From G963677915 sp963677915 (GTDB lineage: Bacteria > Bacillota > Clostridia > Lachnospirales > Vallitaleaceae), in assembly GCA_963677915.2 (NCBI GenBank), contig CAXXGE010000007.1:124001-188000 (forward strand): a stretch of 64,000 nucleotides of DNA. Reading direction: 5' to 3'. Under the pieces are notes generated by a model, which worked only from the letters and a program-made list of their open reading frames with translations, made no database searches and was not told where the DNA came from. The position numbers and the translations under genes are program-made. This document shows, piece by piece, positions 44,986-53,592 of this stretch; the stretch's first letter is position 1, and each line of letters starts with the position of its first letter.

Positions 44986-45037
44986 AAGAAGGGATCGGCC
45001 GGAAGCAGCCAGTGCATCCGTCCCGTCCCTTCTTTTT
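44986..45037 (+). terminator. Terminator between Dabb and zinc-ribbon genes
   Basis: AAGAAGGGA / TCCCTTCTT forms the outer 9-bp stem around a G/C-rich interior and is followed on the plus strand by TTTTT. It also touches the stop of the converging gene, so it may serve both directions. Confidence 0.75.
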
Positions 45038-45941
45038 ATGCTTCATGATCTATTTTGTCCAGCTCTTCCTTGTTTCTCAATTCCGTCAATGCTACCGCAA
45101 CAAGAAACCATACCGCTGTCACGATAATTGTGAAATAGAAGCCCTTTCCGATATTGACCGTGTACGGATAGAAATCATTGCCTGCAGCAAAACCTTCCAA
45201 TGTGTATTTAACATCTGCTCCTATTCCAATATCCGCTGCTATCGCCTGTTTTGCCCGGATGGCAAATGCACTGAAGTAGATGAATTTCATCGCCAGCATA
45301 TTAAGCCCCGCAATAACGAGGTTGATTGCAGCCAGATTGCGGACAATGCTCTGCCCTTTCAATCGCAAAGGCAGCAGCACGACCATCAGGGAGACAATAG
45401 CCAGGATGATATACACAGCAATCGCATACATGTAATAAATATGCACTGTGGAAACGATTGAACGTTTCATATCGCCATCTTCGTTTTGGATCTGTTGGTA
45501 TTCTTCGCCTTTTTTGATGGCGAGGCTCATGATGTTGATTCCCGAAAGCTCAATGCTGCCATCTTCATCGAAGTACTGGTCCGTGCTTTGATCGCTTATG
45601 AAGCCTTCAGTGACGCCTCTTCCTTCCATGACAACCCACGGGAATAGCAGGCTGATCAAAGAAAGGATAATGAATAAACCGATAGCATAACGGCTGATAA
45701 CAATGGATTTCTCCTTGATGTCATCCTTCTTTCCATTGGTTTTCTTTTTAGGTGTCGTTTCGGGAATCTGTGCAGCTGCTTGCTTTTCTTCTGACCCGTT
45801 CCCGTTTTCAGCATTATCCTCTTCCAGAATGTCGTTGATCAAATGCTCGATTTCCTTTGACTCGTCATCGAAAGAATGTCCGCATTTCGGACAGACATGC
45901 GCATTCTCATCGACTGTTGCATCACAAATAGGACATTTCAT
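45036..45941 (-). CDS. Zinc-ribbon membrane protein of unknown function
   Basis: The 301-residue protein begins with a zinc ribbon ('MKCPICDATV', 'HVCPKCGHSF'), followed by a charged low-complexity linker (about 25-80) and four predicted membrane segments (about 85-102, 170-190, 205-225 and 268-288) around an external loop. Proteins of this plan are common in Clostridia without known role. It follows pfkA by 25 bp with AGGAGG before the ATG, so it is probably on the dnaE-pfkA transcript. Confidence 0.82.
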   Translation of the reverse strand: MKCPICDATVDENAHVCPKCGHSFDDESKEIEHLINDILEEDNAENGNGSEEKQAAAQIPETTPKKKTNGKKDDIKEKSIVISRYAIGLFIILSLISLLFPWVVMEGRGVTEGFISDQSTDQYFDEDGSIELSGINIMSLAIKKGEEYQQIQNEDGDMKRSIVSTVHIYYMYAIAVYIILAIVSLMVVLLPLRLKGQSIVRNLAAINLVIAGLNMLAMKFIYFSAFAIRAKQAIAADIGIGADVKYTLEGFAAGNDFYPYTVNIGKGFYFTIIVTAVWFLVAVALTELRNKEELDKIDHEA

Positions 45942-45966
45942 AGCTTTACCTCCTGAAAGGCATCAG

Positions 45967-46935
45967 TTAAAGCAACCTCTCCACTTCGTACTCATATTCA
46001 CCAATCTCTTTGGTCATTTCAAGTGCTTCGTCAATATCATAATCGACATATTCACCCTTCTTATAGGCAACTACACGATTTGTTTTTCCTGCAACCAAAA
46101 GGTCAACCGCAAACGCCCCCATCATGGATGCGTGCATTCTGTCCAGGGCGCTCGGGCTTCCGCCGCGCTGAAGATGCCCCAGTATGGACGCCCTTGTTTC
46201 GATACCTGTTATGCGCTCGATTTTTTCAGCCAGTTTCATTGTGCCTCCAACCCCTTCGGCAATAATTATTAGGTGGTGGCGCTTGCCTTTTGCCTTGTTT
46301 CCAATGACATGCTTGATCAGCTCATCGTCTGACAGGTTTTCTTTCTCAGGGATGTAAATGTCTTCGGCACCATTGATGATGCCGCACCAAAGCGCGATGT
46401 AACCGGCATTCCTTCCCATCACTTCCACAAGGGAAATTCTCTCATGCGATGTGGAGGTGTCCCTGATTTTGTCGATGGCTTCCATTGCAGTATTGACAGC
46501 TGTGTCAAAACCAATCGTATAGTCTGTGCATCCGATATCAAGGTCAATCGTGCCAGGTATGCCTATCGTGTTGACACCCAGGTGCGACAGTGTCCTTGCA
46601 CCTTTGAATGAACCGTCTCCTCCGATGACAACCAGTCCGTCGATTCCGAAGACTCTGCACATTTCCACCGCTCTTTGCTGTCCTTCTACTGTCATCATTT
46701 CTTTACATCTTGCAGTGCCGAGAAACGTTCCGCCTCTTTGAATCGTTTCAGATACGCTTCTTGCATCCATTTCAAAGATGTCACCATTGATAAGGCCCTG
46801 ATAGCCTTTGCGTATGCCCATCACCTTTTTGCCGCGCGCAAGGGCCATACGAACGACAGCTCTTGTCGCTGCGTTCATCCCTGGTGAATCTCCTCCGCTT
46901 GTCATCACACCGATTGTCTTTACCTCTGTTGCCAT
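45967..46935 (-). CDS. pfkA: ATP-dependent 6-phosphofructokinase
   Basis: It catalyses the committed step of glycolysis. The 322 residues have 'MTSGGDSPGMNAA', 'VVIGGDGSFKGA' (Gly after GGD points to ATP, not pyrophosphate, as donor), the catalytic 'TIDLDIGCTDYTIGFDTA' and 'VEVMGRNAGYIAL'. In the common TIDNDI motif the Asn is Leu here, a variation I have seen described in some bacterial lineages. GGAGG precedes the ATG. It follows dnaE by 64 bp. Confidence 0.95.
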   Translation of the reverse strand: MATEVKTIGVMTSGGDSPGMNAATRAVVRMALARGKKVMGIRKGYQGLINGDIFEMDARSVSETIQRGGTFLGTARCKEMMTVEGQQRAVEMCRVFGIDGLVVIGGDGSFKGARTLSHLGVNTIGIPGTIDLDIGCTDYTIGFDTAVNTAMEAIDKIRDTSTSHERISLVEVMGRNAGYIALWCGIINGAEDIYIPEKENLSDDELIKHVIGNKAKGKRHHLIIIAEGVGGTMKLAEKIERITGIETRASILGHLQRGGSPSALDRMHASMMGAFAVDLLVAGKTNRVVAYKKGEYVDYDIDEALEMTKEIGEYEYEVERLL

Positions 46936-46999
46936 ATCTTAAACCTCCAAATGGAATCCATTCAATATAATATACAAGGATAATTGTAGTACATTTATA

Positions 47000-49900
47000 C
47001 TATAATTTCAATAAACTTTTACGGACCAAAACCCCCTCGGAACCCATGGAATCCTTGAGTTTTCCAAGCAGCAGTTCGCTTGGTTCGACCCGATAGGCAG
47101 GGCCGAAGTCCTTCTTCAGGCCCTCTTCCTCCAAGATTGCGGATACTTTTGCCTTACCTGGGTTTGCCTTCAGCAGCGCTGCCACTTCCTTGATTTTGTC
47201 TTCATAGTCAGTCCGGTTCCTGAAGCGAAGCTGGTATATATCAACAACCATGTCGTCCAGACGCTGTAATTTCTTGCAGATGATTTTTCCGTCCTGCTCC
47301 TCCTGCACCGATGCTCTTCCTCTGACCAGAATCTTTTCGTCTTCAACAAGGAAGTCCCTGTTCGATTCATAGTCATTTGGGAAAACCACAACTTCAACCG
47401 CGCCGAAAAGGTCTTCAACAGTCAGGAACGCCATCTGTTTGTTGTTCCTGGTTGTCTTGACTGTCTTTGCTGCTATAATGCCTCCGTATATGACTTCAAG
47501 TCCGTCAACTACTTTTACTGTGCCTTCCTCGTCCATTTGAAAGTCAAGGCTGGAATGGCTGATGGATTGTTTCAGCACCTCGTCATATTCCTGAAGCGGG
47601 TGTCCTGACAAATAAATGCCCAGCACTTCTTTTTCGCCCAGCAGAATATCTTCCATCGGCATTTCTCCGACATCAGGGAAATCGTCATCCAAGGTTTCTT
47701 TCATTGCCTCGTCCATGTCGAAAAGATTGAGCTGTCCACTGATTGTCGACTTCCTGTTATAGGTTTCCGAATCCAGAACCATCTTGTAATTCTGGAGATA
47801 TTGAAGCCGCGTCCCCCCCATGGACTGGAAGGCACCTGCTCTTATCAAATTCTCGATGACCCTTTTATTCAGGTCCTTGCTCTCCAGCCTGCCTGCAAAG
47901 TCGCGCAATGACCTGAAGCGGCCATTTTTCTCCCTTTCCTCAACCATGTTGTTGATGACGTTTTTCCCTACATTCTTAACTGCTGCCAGGCCAAACCGTA
48001 TACTGTCCCCTTTGACCGAGAAGTTCCAGCAGCCCTCATTGATATCAGGCGGCAGCACATCGATTCCCATGCTTTTTAGCGTGTAGATATATTCCGCAGC
48101 CTTGTTGCCTGCGAACATGACCGATGTCAGCAGGGCAGCCATAAACTCCACAGGGTAGTACGTTTTCAACCAGGCCGTCTGATAGGCAATCATTGCGTAA
48201 GCTGCTGCGTGGGATTTGTTGAAGGCGTATTTTGCGAAGTCCAGCATCTTGTCGTAGATAAGGCTGGCCGTCCGTTCATCTATACCGCTGTTTATGCAGC
48301 CCCTGACACCTTCCGCTTTGTTACCGTATATGAAATTCTGGCGTTCCCTTTCCATGACGTCGCCTTTTTTCTTGGACATCGCTCTTCTGACCAGGTCGCT
48401 TCGTCCCAGCGTGTATCCTGCCAAATCACGGACGATTTGCATAACCTGTTCCTGGTAGACGATAACGCCATAGGTCGGCTTCAGTATCGGCATCAGCTGT
48501 TCACAGTCATATGCCACCCTGTCAGGATTGGTTTTGCCAGCGATATATTCGGGTATGAATTCCATAGGTCCCGGTCTGTACAAGGATATGCCGGCGATGA
48601 TGTCTTCTATGTTTTTTGGCTTCAGCTCTTTCATGAAGTTTTTCATGCCTTCGCTCTCAAGCTGAAAGACGCCTTCTGTCCTGCCGGAGCCAATCAGTTC
48701 ATAGACTTTTTCATCCTCCAGATCGATGGCGGCCATGTCCACGTCAATGCCTACATTGCTCTTTATGTGGGCAACAGCATCTTGAATAACCGTCAGCGTC
48801 CTGAGTCCGAGAAAGTCCATTTTCAGCAGACCCAGCCTCTCTAGAGTGGTCATTGGAAACTGGGTTGTAATGTTGCCGTCATTCGTATTGAGCGGTACAT
48901 AATCATCCACTGGCCTGTCGCAGATGACAACACCCGCAGCATGGGTCGAACTGTGTCTTGGCAGTCCCTCAAGCTTCATGGACATGTCTATCAGGTAATG
49001 TATACTTTCATCGTTCTCATACAGTTCTTTCAGTTCAGCATTGATCTTCAGCGCCTTGCTGATGGTGATTTTTAGCTCCTGTGGTATGAGTTTGGCTACT
49101 CTGTCCACCTCATTATAAGGCATGTCAAGCGCCCGGCCCACGTCTCTTATGACAGCGCGGGCTGCCATTGTGCCGAACGTGATAATCTGCGCCACTTGCT
49201 GCAGGCCATACTTATCGATGACATACTGGATGACTTCCGGCCTTCTTTCATAACAGAAGTCAATATCGATGTCCGGCATGCTGACACGTTCCGGATTCAG
49301 GAAACGTTCGAAAAGGAGCTGGTATTTAATTGGATCTATATCCGTGATTTTAAGAGCATAGGACACAAGGCTTCCAGCAGCCGATCCCCTTCCGGGGCCT
49401 ACCATGATGCTGTTGTCTCTTGCATATTTTATGAAATCCCATGTGATGAGGAAATAGTCTACAAAACCCATGTCGGCAATGACCGACAGCTCATAGTCCA
49501 GTCTTTGCTGCAAAGCATCGTCTACTACCGGATAGCGTTCAGCTAGACCTGCTTCGCAGATGCCTTTCAAGTATTCCAGTTTGTCTGTACTTTCGGGCAG
49601 CGGAAATACCGGCAGCTTATATTGACCGAATTCGAAATCCACATGGCACCGTTCTGCGATTTTCACGGTGTTTGTGATGGCCTCCGGCAGGTGTCCAAAC
49701 AGTTCTTCCATTTCCTCCGGACTTTTCAAATAGAACTGGCCGCCTTCATAGCGCATCCTATCCTTGTCGGACACTTTTTTGTTCGTCTGGATGCACAGCA
49801 ATATATCATGGGCATCTACGTCTTCTGCAAACGTATAGTGTACATCATTCGTTGCTGCCAAAGGAATACCCAGTTCATTGCTGAATTCAACCAGATGCCT

Positions 49901-50467
49901 GTTGACCTTGACCTGCTCCTCATAGCCATGGTTCTGAAGCTCCAGATAGAAATTGCCTTTGCCGAATATCTCCTGATAGCGCAAAGCTACCTCTTTGGCT
50001 TCATCGATGTCCCCTCTGAGGATTGTGCTTGGCACCTGGCCTCCCAGACAGGCGCTCAAGGCTATGATGCCTTCGCTGTATTGTTCCAGTAGCGCCATAT
50101 CGACCCTTGGCTTATAGTAGAATCCCTCTGTGAATCCTGCAGACACCAGTTTCACAAGATTATGATACCCAACCTGGTTCTCGGCAAGCAGGATGAGATG
50201 ATAGTACATGCTGTCTATATTGGTTTCCTTGTCAAATCGGGTCCTGTTGGCAACGTAGACTTCACAGCCAATAATCGGCTTGACCCCAACTTCCTTCGCC
50301 GCTTCGTAAAAATCCACGACGCCGTACATGACGCCGTGGTCTGTAATGGCCAGCGAATCCATGCCGATATCCTTCGCCTGTTTGACAAGTTCCTTAATTT
50401 TACTGGATCCATCCAGCAAACTGTATTCCGTATGCACATGCAGATGTGTAAATGGCTGGACACCCAT
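47000..50467 (-). CDS. dnaE: DNA polymerase III alpha subunit DnaE
   Basis: This replicative polymerase subunit has 1155 residues. It starts with a PHP domain ('HLHVHTEYSLLDGSSK', 'AITDHGVMYG', complete metal motifs), has the catalytic aspartates in 'PDIDIDFCYERRPEV', and has 'GPGRGSAAGSLVSYAL' and 'FAKYAFNKSHAAAYAMI'. A helix-hairpin-helix region and a C-terminal OB fold (about 980-1060, 'VYGGIIAAKTVKTTRNN') follow. This is the DnaE1-length form; a PolC, if present, is elsewhere. ATG 50467 has a GGAG site and its own promoter. Confidence 0.97.
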   Translation of the reverse strand: MGVQPFTHLHVHTEYSLLDGSSKIKELVKQAKDIGMDSLAITDHGVMYGVVDFYEAAKEVGVKPIIGCEVYVANRTRFDKETNIDSMYYHLILLAENQVGYHNLVKLVSAGFTEGFYYKPRVDMALLEQYSEGIIALSACLGGQVPSTILRGDIDEAKEVALRYQEIFGKGNFYLELQNHGYEEQVKVNRHLVEFSNELGIPLAATNDVHYTFAEDVDAHDILLCIQTNKKVSDKDRMRYEGGQFYLKSPEEMEELFGHLPEAITNTVKIAERCHVDFEFGQYKLPVFPLPESTDKLEYLKGICEAGLAERYPVVDDALQQRLDYELSVIADMGFVDYFLITWDFIKYARDNSIMVGPGRGSAAGSLVSYALKITDIDPIKYQLLFERFLNPERVSMPDIDIDFCYERRPEVIQYVIDKYGLQQVAQIITFGTMAARAVIRDVGRALDMPYNEVDRVAKLIPQELKITISKALKINAELKELYENDESIHYLIDMSMKLEGLPRHSSTHAAGVVICDRPVDDYVPLNTNDGNITTQFPMTTLERLGLLKMDFLGLRTLTVIQDAVAHIKSNVGIDVDMAAIDLEDEKVYELIGSGRTEGVFQLESEGMKNFMKELKPKNIEDIIAGISLYRPGPMEFIPEYIAGKTNPDRVAYDCEQLMPILKPTYGVIVYQEQVMQIVRDLAGYTLGRSDLVRRAMSKKKGDVMERERQNFIYGNKAEGVRGCINSGIDERTASLIYDKMLDFAKYAFNKSHAAAYAMIAYQTAWLKTYYPVEFMAALLTSVMFAGNKAAEYIYTLKSMGIDVLPPDINEGCWNFSVKGDSIRFGLAAVKNVGKNVINNMVEEREKNGRFRSLRDFAGRLESKDLNKRVIENLIRAGAFQSMGGTRLQYLQNYKMVLDSETYNRKSTISGQLNLFDMDEAMKETLDDDFPDVGEMPMEDILLGEKEVLGIYLSGHPLQEYDEVLKQSISHSSLDFQMDEEGTVKVVDGLEVIYGGIIAAKTVKTTRNNKQMAFLTVEDLFGAVEVVVFPNDYESNRDFLVEDEKILVRGRASVQEEQDGKIICKKLQRLDDMVVDIYQLRFRNRTDYEDKIKEVAALLKANPGKAKVSAILEEEGLKKDFGPAYRVEPSELLLGKLKDSMGSEGVLVRKSLLKL

Positions 50468-50496
50468 CGCACTCCACTCCCTTTCGTTTAAATAAC

Positions 50497-50525
50497 ATTA
50501 TAAAGCAAGGTGCCGGGGATGTATA
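50497..50525 (-). promoter_or_regulatory. Predicted promoter of dnaE-pfkA
   Basis: TATACA (50525-50520), 17-bp spacer, TATAAT (50502-50497), 30 bp before the dnaE start. It begins 4 bp from the edge of the large palindrome. Confidence 0.5.
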
Positions 50526-50528
50526 TAG

Positions 50529-50587
50529 CGATGCCGGGGAGTAAAACATTTCCTCCCCGGGAGGGAATGTTTTACTCCCCGGCATCG
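50529..50587. repeat. 59-bp near-perfect palindrome between rpsI and dnaE
   Basis: The outer 22 bp of each arm (50529-50550 and 50566-50587) are exact reverse complements and contain GATGCCGGGGAGTAAAACAT. The inner 15 bases are also nearly self-complementary around CCCGGG, so the arms meet with almost no loop. No T run follows on either side, so it is not a standard terminator. TGCCGGGGA also occurs at 50511-50519 as a direct repeat. Confidence 0.75.
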
Positions 50588-50733
50588 TTGTCGAGCGACA
50601 AATAGCTTCCCTCCGCTCCGCTTCGGTCAGCCATTTCTTGTGGTCCAATGACCACAACATATTCCCAATAAAAAAGCCCCGGAATGTAAACATCCCGAGA
50701 CATTTTTCTTGAAAATATTGTGTCGCTCGACAA
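50588..50733. repeat. 146-bp unit bounded by 13-bp inverted repeats
   Basis: TTGTCGAGCGACA (50588-50600) and TGTCGCTCGACAA (50721-50733) are exact inverted repeats enclosing 120 bp. Each is itself an imperfect palindrome. Inside are an 8-bp hairpin (TTGTGGTC-CAAT-GACCACAA, 50638-50657) and the rpsI terminator. The unit begins one base after the large palindrome and ends one base before the rpsI stop. It may be a small non-autonomous mobile element or a structured RNA; no coding capacity is credible. Confidence 0.6.
50670..50699 (-). terminator. Terminator of rplM-rpsI
   Basis: A 9-bp stem with two G-U pairs and the loop TTTA (50678-50699) is followed on the minus strand by GCTTTTTT. It lies inside the inverted-repeat unit, 36 bp after the rpsI stop. 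Confidence 0.7.
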
Positions 50734-50734
50734 C

Positions 50735-51127
50735 TTATCGTTTTGAGAATTGCGGTGCACGTCTCGCTGCTTTGAGACCGTACTTCTTTCTCTCTTTCAT
50801 TCTTGGGTCACGAGTCAGGAAGCCTGCTTTTTTAAGAGCTGGTCTGTACTCAGCATCTGCCTTGAGCAACGCTCTTGAGATACCGTGACGGATCGCACCA
50901 GCTTGACCAGTGAATCCACCGCCTGTCACATTGACAAGCACGTCGAATTTATCAGCTGTCTTGGTCAACACCATAGGCTGCTTGACGATAACTTTCAGTG
51001 TTTCAAGCCCAAAATAGTTATCCATATCTCTCTTATTGATTACAACTTTACCTGTACCAGGTACAAGGTAAACTCTTGCTACACTGCTTTTTCTACGGCC
51101 AGTACCGTAATACTTTACTTGTGCCAC
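50735..51127 (-). CDS. rpsI: Ribosomal protein S9
   Basis: The 130-residue S9 shows 'YYGTGRRKSSVARVYL', 'VTGGGFTGQAGAIRHGI' and the basic C-terminal tail ending 'RAPQFSKR' that reaches the ribosomal P site. The start is GTG with GGGAGG upstream. It is co-transcribed after rplM (24-bp gap), as in nearly all bacteria. Confidence 0.97.
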   Translation of the reverse strand: MAQVKYYGTGRRKSSVARVYLVPGTGKVVINKRDMDNYFGLETLKVIVKQPMVLTKTADKFDVLVNVTGGGFTGQAGAIRHGISRALLKADAEYRPALKKAGFLTRDPRMKERKKYGLKAARRAPQFSKR

Positions 51128-51151
51128 TGTATTTCCTCCCTTCGGCAGATA

Positions 51152-51586
51152 TTAGAGTTTCAGCTCAAGAACTTCAGGTTGCTGTGCATCATGCTTGTGC
51201 TCCGAACCTTTGTAGATACGCAGTTTCTTCAGCATTTGACGGCCGATTTTGTTCTTTGGAAGCATGCCTTTTACAGCGTGCATAAGAATGTCTTCCGGCT
51301 TCTTGATCATAAGGTCTTTGTAGCTGATCTCTTTGAGTCCGCCGACATATCCAGTGTAATGTCTGTACAGCTTCTGGTCCGCTTTTTTTCCTGTAACAAC
51401 AATCTTTTCCGCATTTATGATAATGACGTGATCACCTGTGTCTACATGTGGTGTATAGATTGGTTTGCATTTGCCGCTAAGGACTTTAGCTACTTCAGAT
51501 GCCAATCTGCCCAGAGTCTGACCTTCTGCATCCACAATATACCATTTTCTTTCAATATTCTCTGCCTTAGGCATGAATGTTTTCAT
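51152..51586 (-). CDS. rplM: Ribosomal protein L13
   Basis: The 144-residue L13 starts 'MKTFMPKAENIERKWYIVDA' and contains 'VVTGKKADQKLYRHYTGYVGG' split over the conserved core, with 'GMLPKNKIGRQMLKKLRIY'. ATG 51586 has AGGAGG upstream. An apparent 37-residue extension to 51697 is non-coding leader. The leader of about 80 nt after the promoter could hold an L13-type autoregulatory element, but I cannot confirm a known fold. Confidence 0.96.
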   Translation of the reverse strand: MKTFMPKAENIERKWYIVDAEGQTLGRLASEVAKVLSGKCKPIYTPHVDTGDHVIIINAEKIVVTGKKADQKLYRHYTGYVGGLKEISYKDLMIKKPEDILMHAVKGMLPKNKIGRQMLKKLRIYKGSEHKHDAQQPEVLELKL

Positions 51587-51668
51587 TGGTATTCCTCCTA
51601 ATAAAAGTACAACTGTTCGTTTTGTCATGATCCGGGGCATTGGATTATGTAAAAACTCACGCCTCAGT

Positions 51669-51697
51669 ATTATAGTACACTTCTCCTGGCGTGTCAA
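51669..51697 (-). promoter_or_regulatory. Perfect-consensus promoter of rplM-rpsI
   Basis: TTGACA (51697-51692), 17-bp spacer, TATAAT (51674-51669): both hexamers are exact consensus. It separates rplM-rpsI from the upstream yibE/F gene. Confidence 0.85.
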
Positions 51698-51715
51698 TAC
51701 ATAACCGCATCATTT

Positions 51716-52831
51716 TTACAGGGAAACTCTTTTTTTCTCAAGTATCGCTGAAAGTATGCCCGTTATCGGTATGGATGCAATAAGTCCTATTGTTCCAGTC
51801 ACCGCTCTGACGATTTCCGTTGCTATCATGTCCATGTTGATGATGTCAAGGTAAGGTATCTCATTCACCAGGAAAACAAGCAGCAGGAAAATGGATGTAC
51901 CGGTATAAGCCAGGATCAAGGTATTGGCCATCGTACCCATAACGTCCCTTCCAATATTCATGCCGGACCGGAACAGATCCATTGTACTTAGAAGGGGATT
52001 GGCTTCAATGATTTCATTGATAGCCGATGCAATGGACATACACACGTCCATGACCGCACCCAAAGTACCAATCAGAATGCTGGCAAACAGTATATTGCTG
52101 AAATTGAAGGTGATATCATGGTTCGAGAAGAGAAGCATCTGCGCTTCTGTTGATCCCAATCCAGTCAGGTTGGCGGTATGGCTGACAATAAGTGCGATAA
52201 TACCTGCTATCAGTACACCACCAATCGTTCCCAGGATCGCCGAAAGAGCCTTTAGATTAAACCCACCAACCAGTGTCATAGTCACCACAGTGACAAGCAC
52301 ACTGACAACGATAGAAAGAAAAATTGCATTGCCGCCATTCAGGATGCCCACAATCATATAATAGACACCCACAATTGTCAAAGCCAAAGTCACAAGGCTT
52401 TTAAGGCCTTTGATGCCTCCAACAAGCAGCATCAGGAGAAGGAACGCGGCAATCACCATATATAGATACTTGTCTCTTTGATATTCATATACATAGCCTT
52501 GTATTATATTGCCGTTCTCATCATAATTCATAAGCACATAGATGGAGTCCCCATTGGCTATGTCCAGGTTATAAGCCATGATTTCATCGATATAATTTGC
52601 AACCTCAACAACCTGACCTTTGTAGGGTCCGTCTTTGAGCAGAACATTAGCAATTTGGATCCTTTGATTGTAATTGCCGCCGGAAGTCGAATATTCAGTC
52701 ATCTCATCTTTTGTGATTTCGATGATTTCGCCTCTGTAGATATCCGGTCGTTCAACCGGATCATTCTGGGCCCATGAAGCCATTGAAAAGAGCAGTATAC
52801 CAGCTGCAATAAGCATGATAATTCGTTTCAT
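51716..52831 (-). CDS. YibE/F-like polytopic membrane protein
   Basis: The 371-residue protein has an N-terminal signal-like segment (3-20), a soluble domain (about 25-125, 'GEIIEITKDEMTEYSTSGG') and seven to eight membrane helices in the C-terminal two thirds, with 'IGTLGAVMDVCMSIASAINEI' and 'GTIGLIASIPITGILSAIL'. This is the YibE/F family of unknown function, sometimes suggested to transport. The better start is ATG 52831, GAGGGGG 6 bases upstream. It lies between truA and rplM, genes that are adjacent in many Firmicutes. Confidence 0.88.
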   Translation of the reverse strand: MKRIIMLIAAGILLFSMASWAQNDPVERPDIYRGEIIEITKDEMTEYSTSGGNYNQRIQIANVLLKDGPYKGQVVEVANYIDEIMAYNLDIANGDSIYVLMNYDENGNIIQGYVYEYQRDKYLYMVIAAFLLLMLLVGGIKGLKSLVTLALTIVGVYYMIVGILNGGNAIFLSIVVSVLVTVVTMTLVGGFNLKALSAILGTIGGVLIAGIIALIVSHTANLTGLGSTEAQMLLFSNHDITFNFSNILFASILIGTLGAVMDVCMSIASAINEIIEANPLLSTMDLFRSGMNIGRDVMGTMANTLILAYTGTSIFLLLVFLVNEIPYLDIINMDMIATEIVRAVTGTIGLIASIPITGILSAILEKKRVSL

Positions 52832-52849
52832 CATTTTCCCCCTCATATA

Positions 52850-53584
52850 TTATGGATACTCGATTTCATACAGAGTCAATCCATGTGCAGGTGCTGTCGG
52901 TCCTGCCGCATTGCGGTCACAGGCTTCGAGCATCTCTTTGACGGTTTCAGCGGAAATACGGTCGAAACCAGCTTCAATCAATGTGCCAACGATGATTCTA
53001 ACCATATTGTATAAAAATCCGGTACCCGTTACAGCGATTCTCAGACCATTCTCGTTCTCTAATATATCAACAGACTCCACCAGTCTAACCGTGTCCTTCA
53101 CGCTCGTGTTGACACTGCAGAAGCTCTTGAAATCATGTTCGCCCACCAGATAGGCAGCCCCTTTACGCATGGCATCAATATTCAGCGGTTTTCTAATATG
53201 GAGCGACCATTCCCTTAGCTGAGGGAGGGCTACCGGTCCTGTCTGAATATCATAATGATAGGTCTTTCTTACAGCGTCGAATCGCGGATGGAAACTTTCT
53301 TCAACGGCACTGCATTCCCGTATGGCGATGTCATCGGGCAGAAAAGCGTTGAAAGCTTTCATCAGCTTGAACGGTTCCCAGTCACCCTCAGTCTTGATGC
53401 CAACCGTCTGCCCAAAAGCATGGACACCGGCATCTGTGCGGCTGGCACCCGTCACCGTAAACGGGAGATGCATGAAACGTTCGCCCGCCTTCATGAATTC
53501 TTCTTGAATTGTCGGTCCATTGGCCTGGATCTGCCAACCCGAAAATTTGGTTCCCTTGTATGCTACAATTGCTTTGTACTGCAT
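52850..53584 (-). CDS. truA: tRNA pseudouridine(38-40) synthase TruA
   Basis: TruA forms pseudouridine in the tRNA anticodon stem. The 244 residues have the catalytic Asp in 'GASRTDAGVHAFGQ', the N-terminal 'AYKGTKFSGWQIQ', and 'FLYNMVRIIVGTLIEAG' near the end. ATG has AGGTGG upstream and starts 8 bp after ecfT, in the conserved ecfA1-ecfA2-ecfT-truA order. Confidence 0.96.
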   Translation of the reverse strand: MQYKAIVAYKGTKFSGWQIQANGPTIQEEFMKAGERFMHLPFTVTGASRTDAGVHAFGQTVGIKTEGDWEPFKLMKAFNAFLPDDIAIRECSAVEESFHPRFDAVRKTYHYDIQTGPVALPQLREWSLHIRKPLNIDAMRKGAAYLVGEHDFKSFCSVNTSVKDTVRLVESVDILENENGLRIAVTGTGFLYNMVRIIVGTLIEAGFDRISAETVKEMLEACDRNAAGPTAPAHGLTLYEIEYP

Positions 53585-53592
53585 GCTGCCAC

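Noticed and set aside
50400..50693. 97-residue reading frame across the dnaE start region
   Set aside because: It runs through the palindrome and into dnaE in another frame, has no plausible ribosome site and resembles no protein; likely repeat-derived noise.
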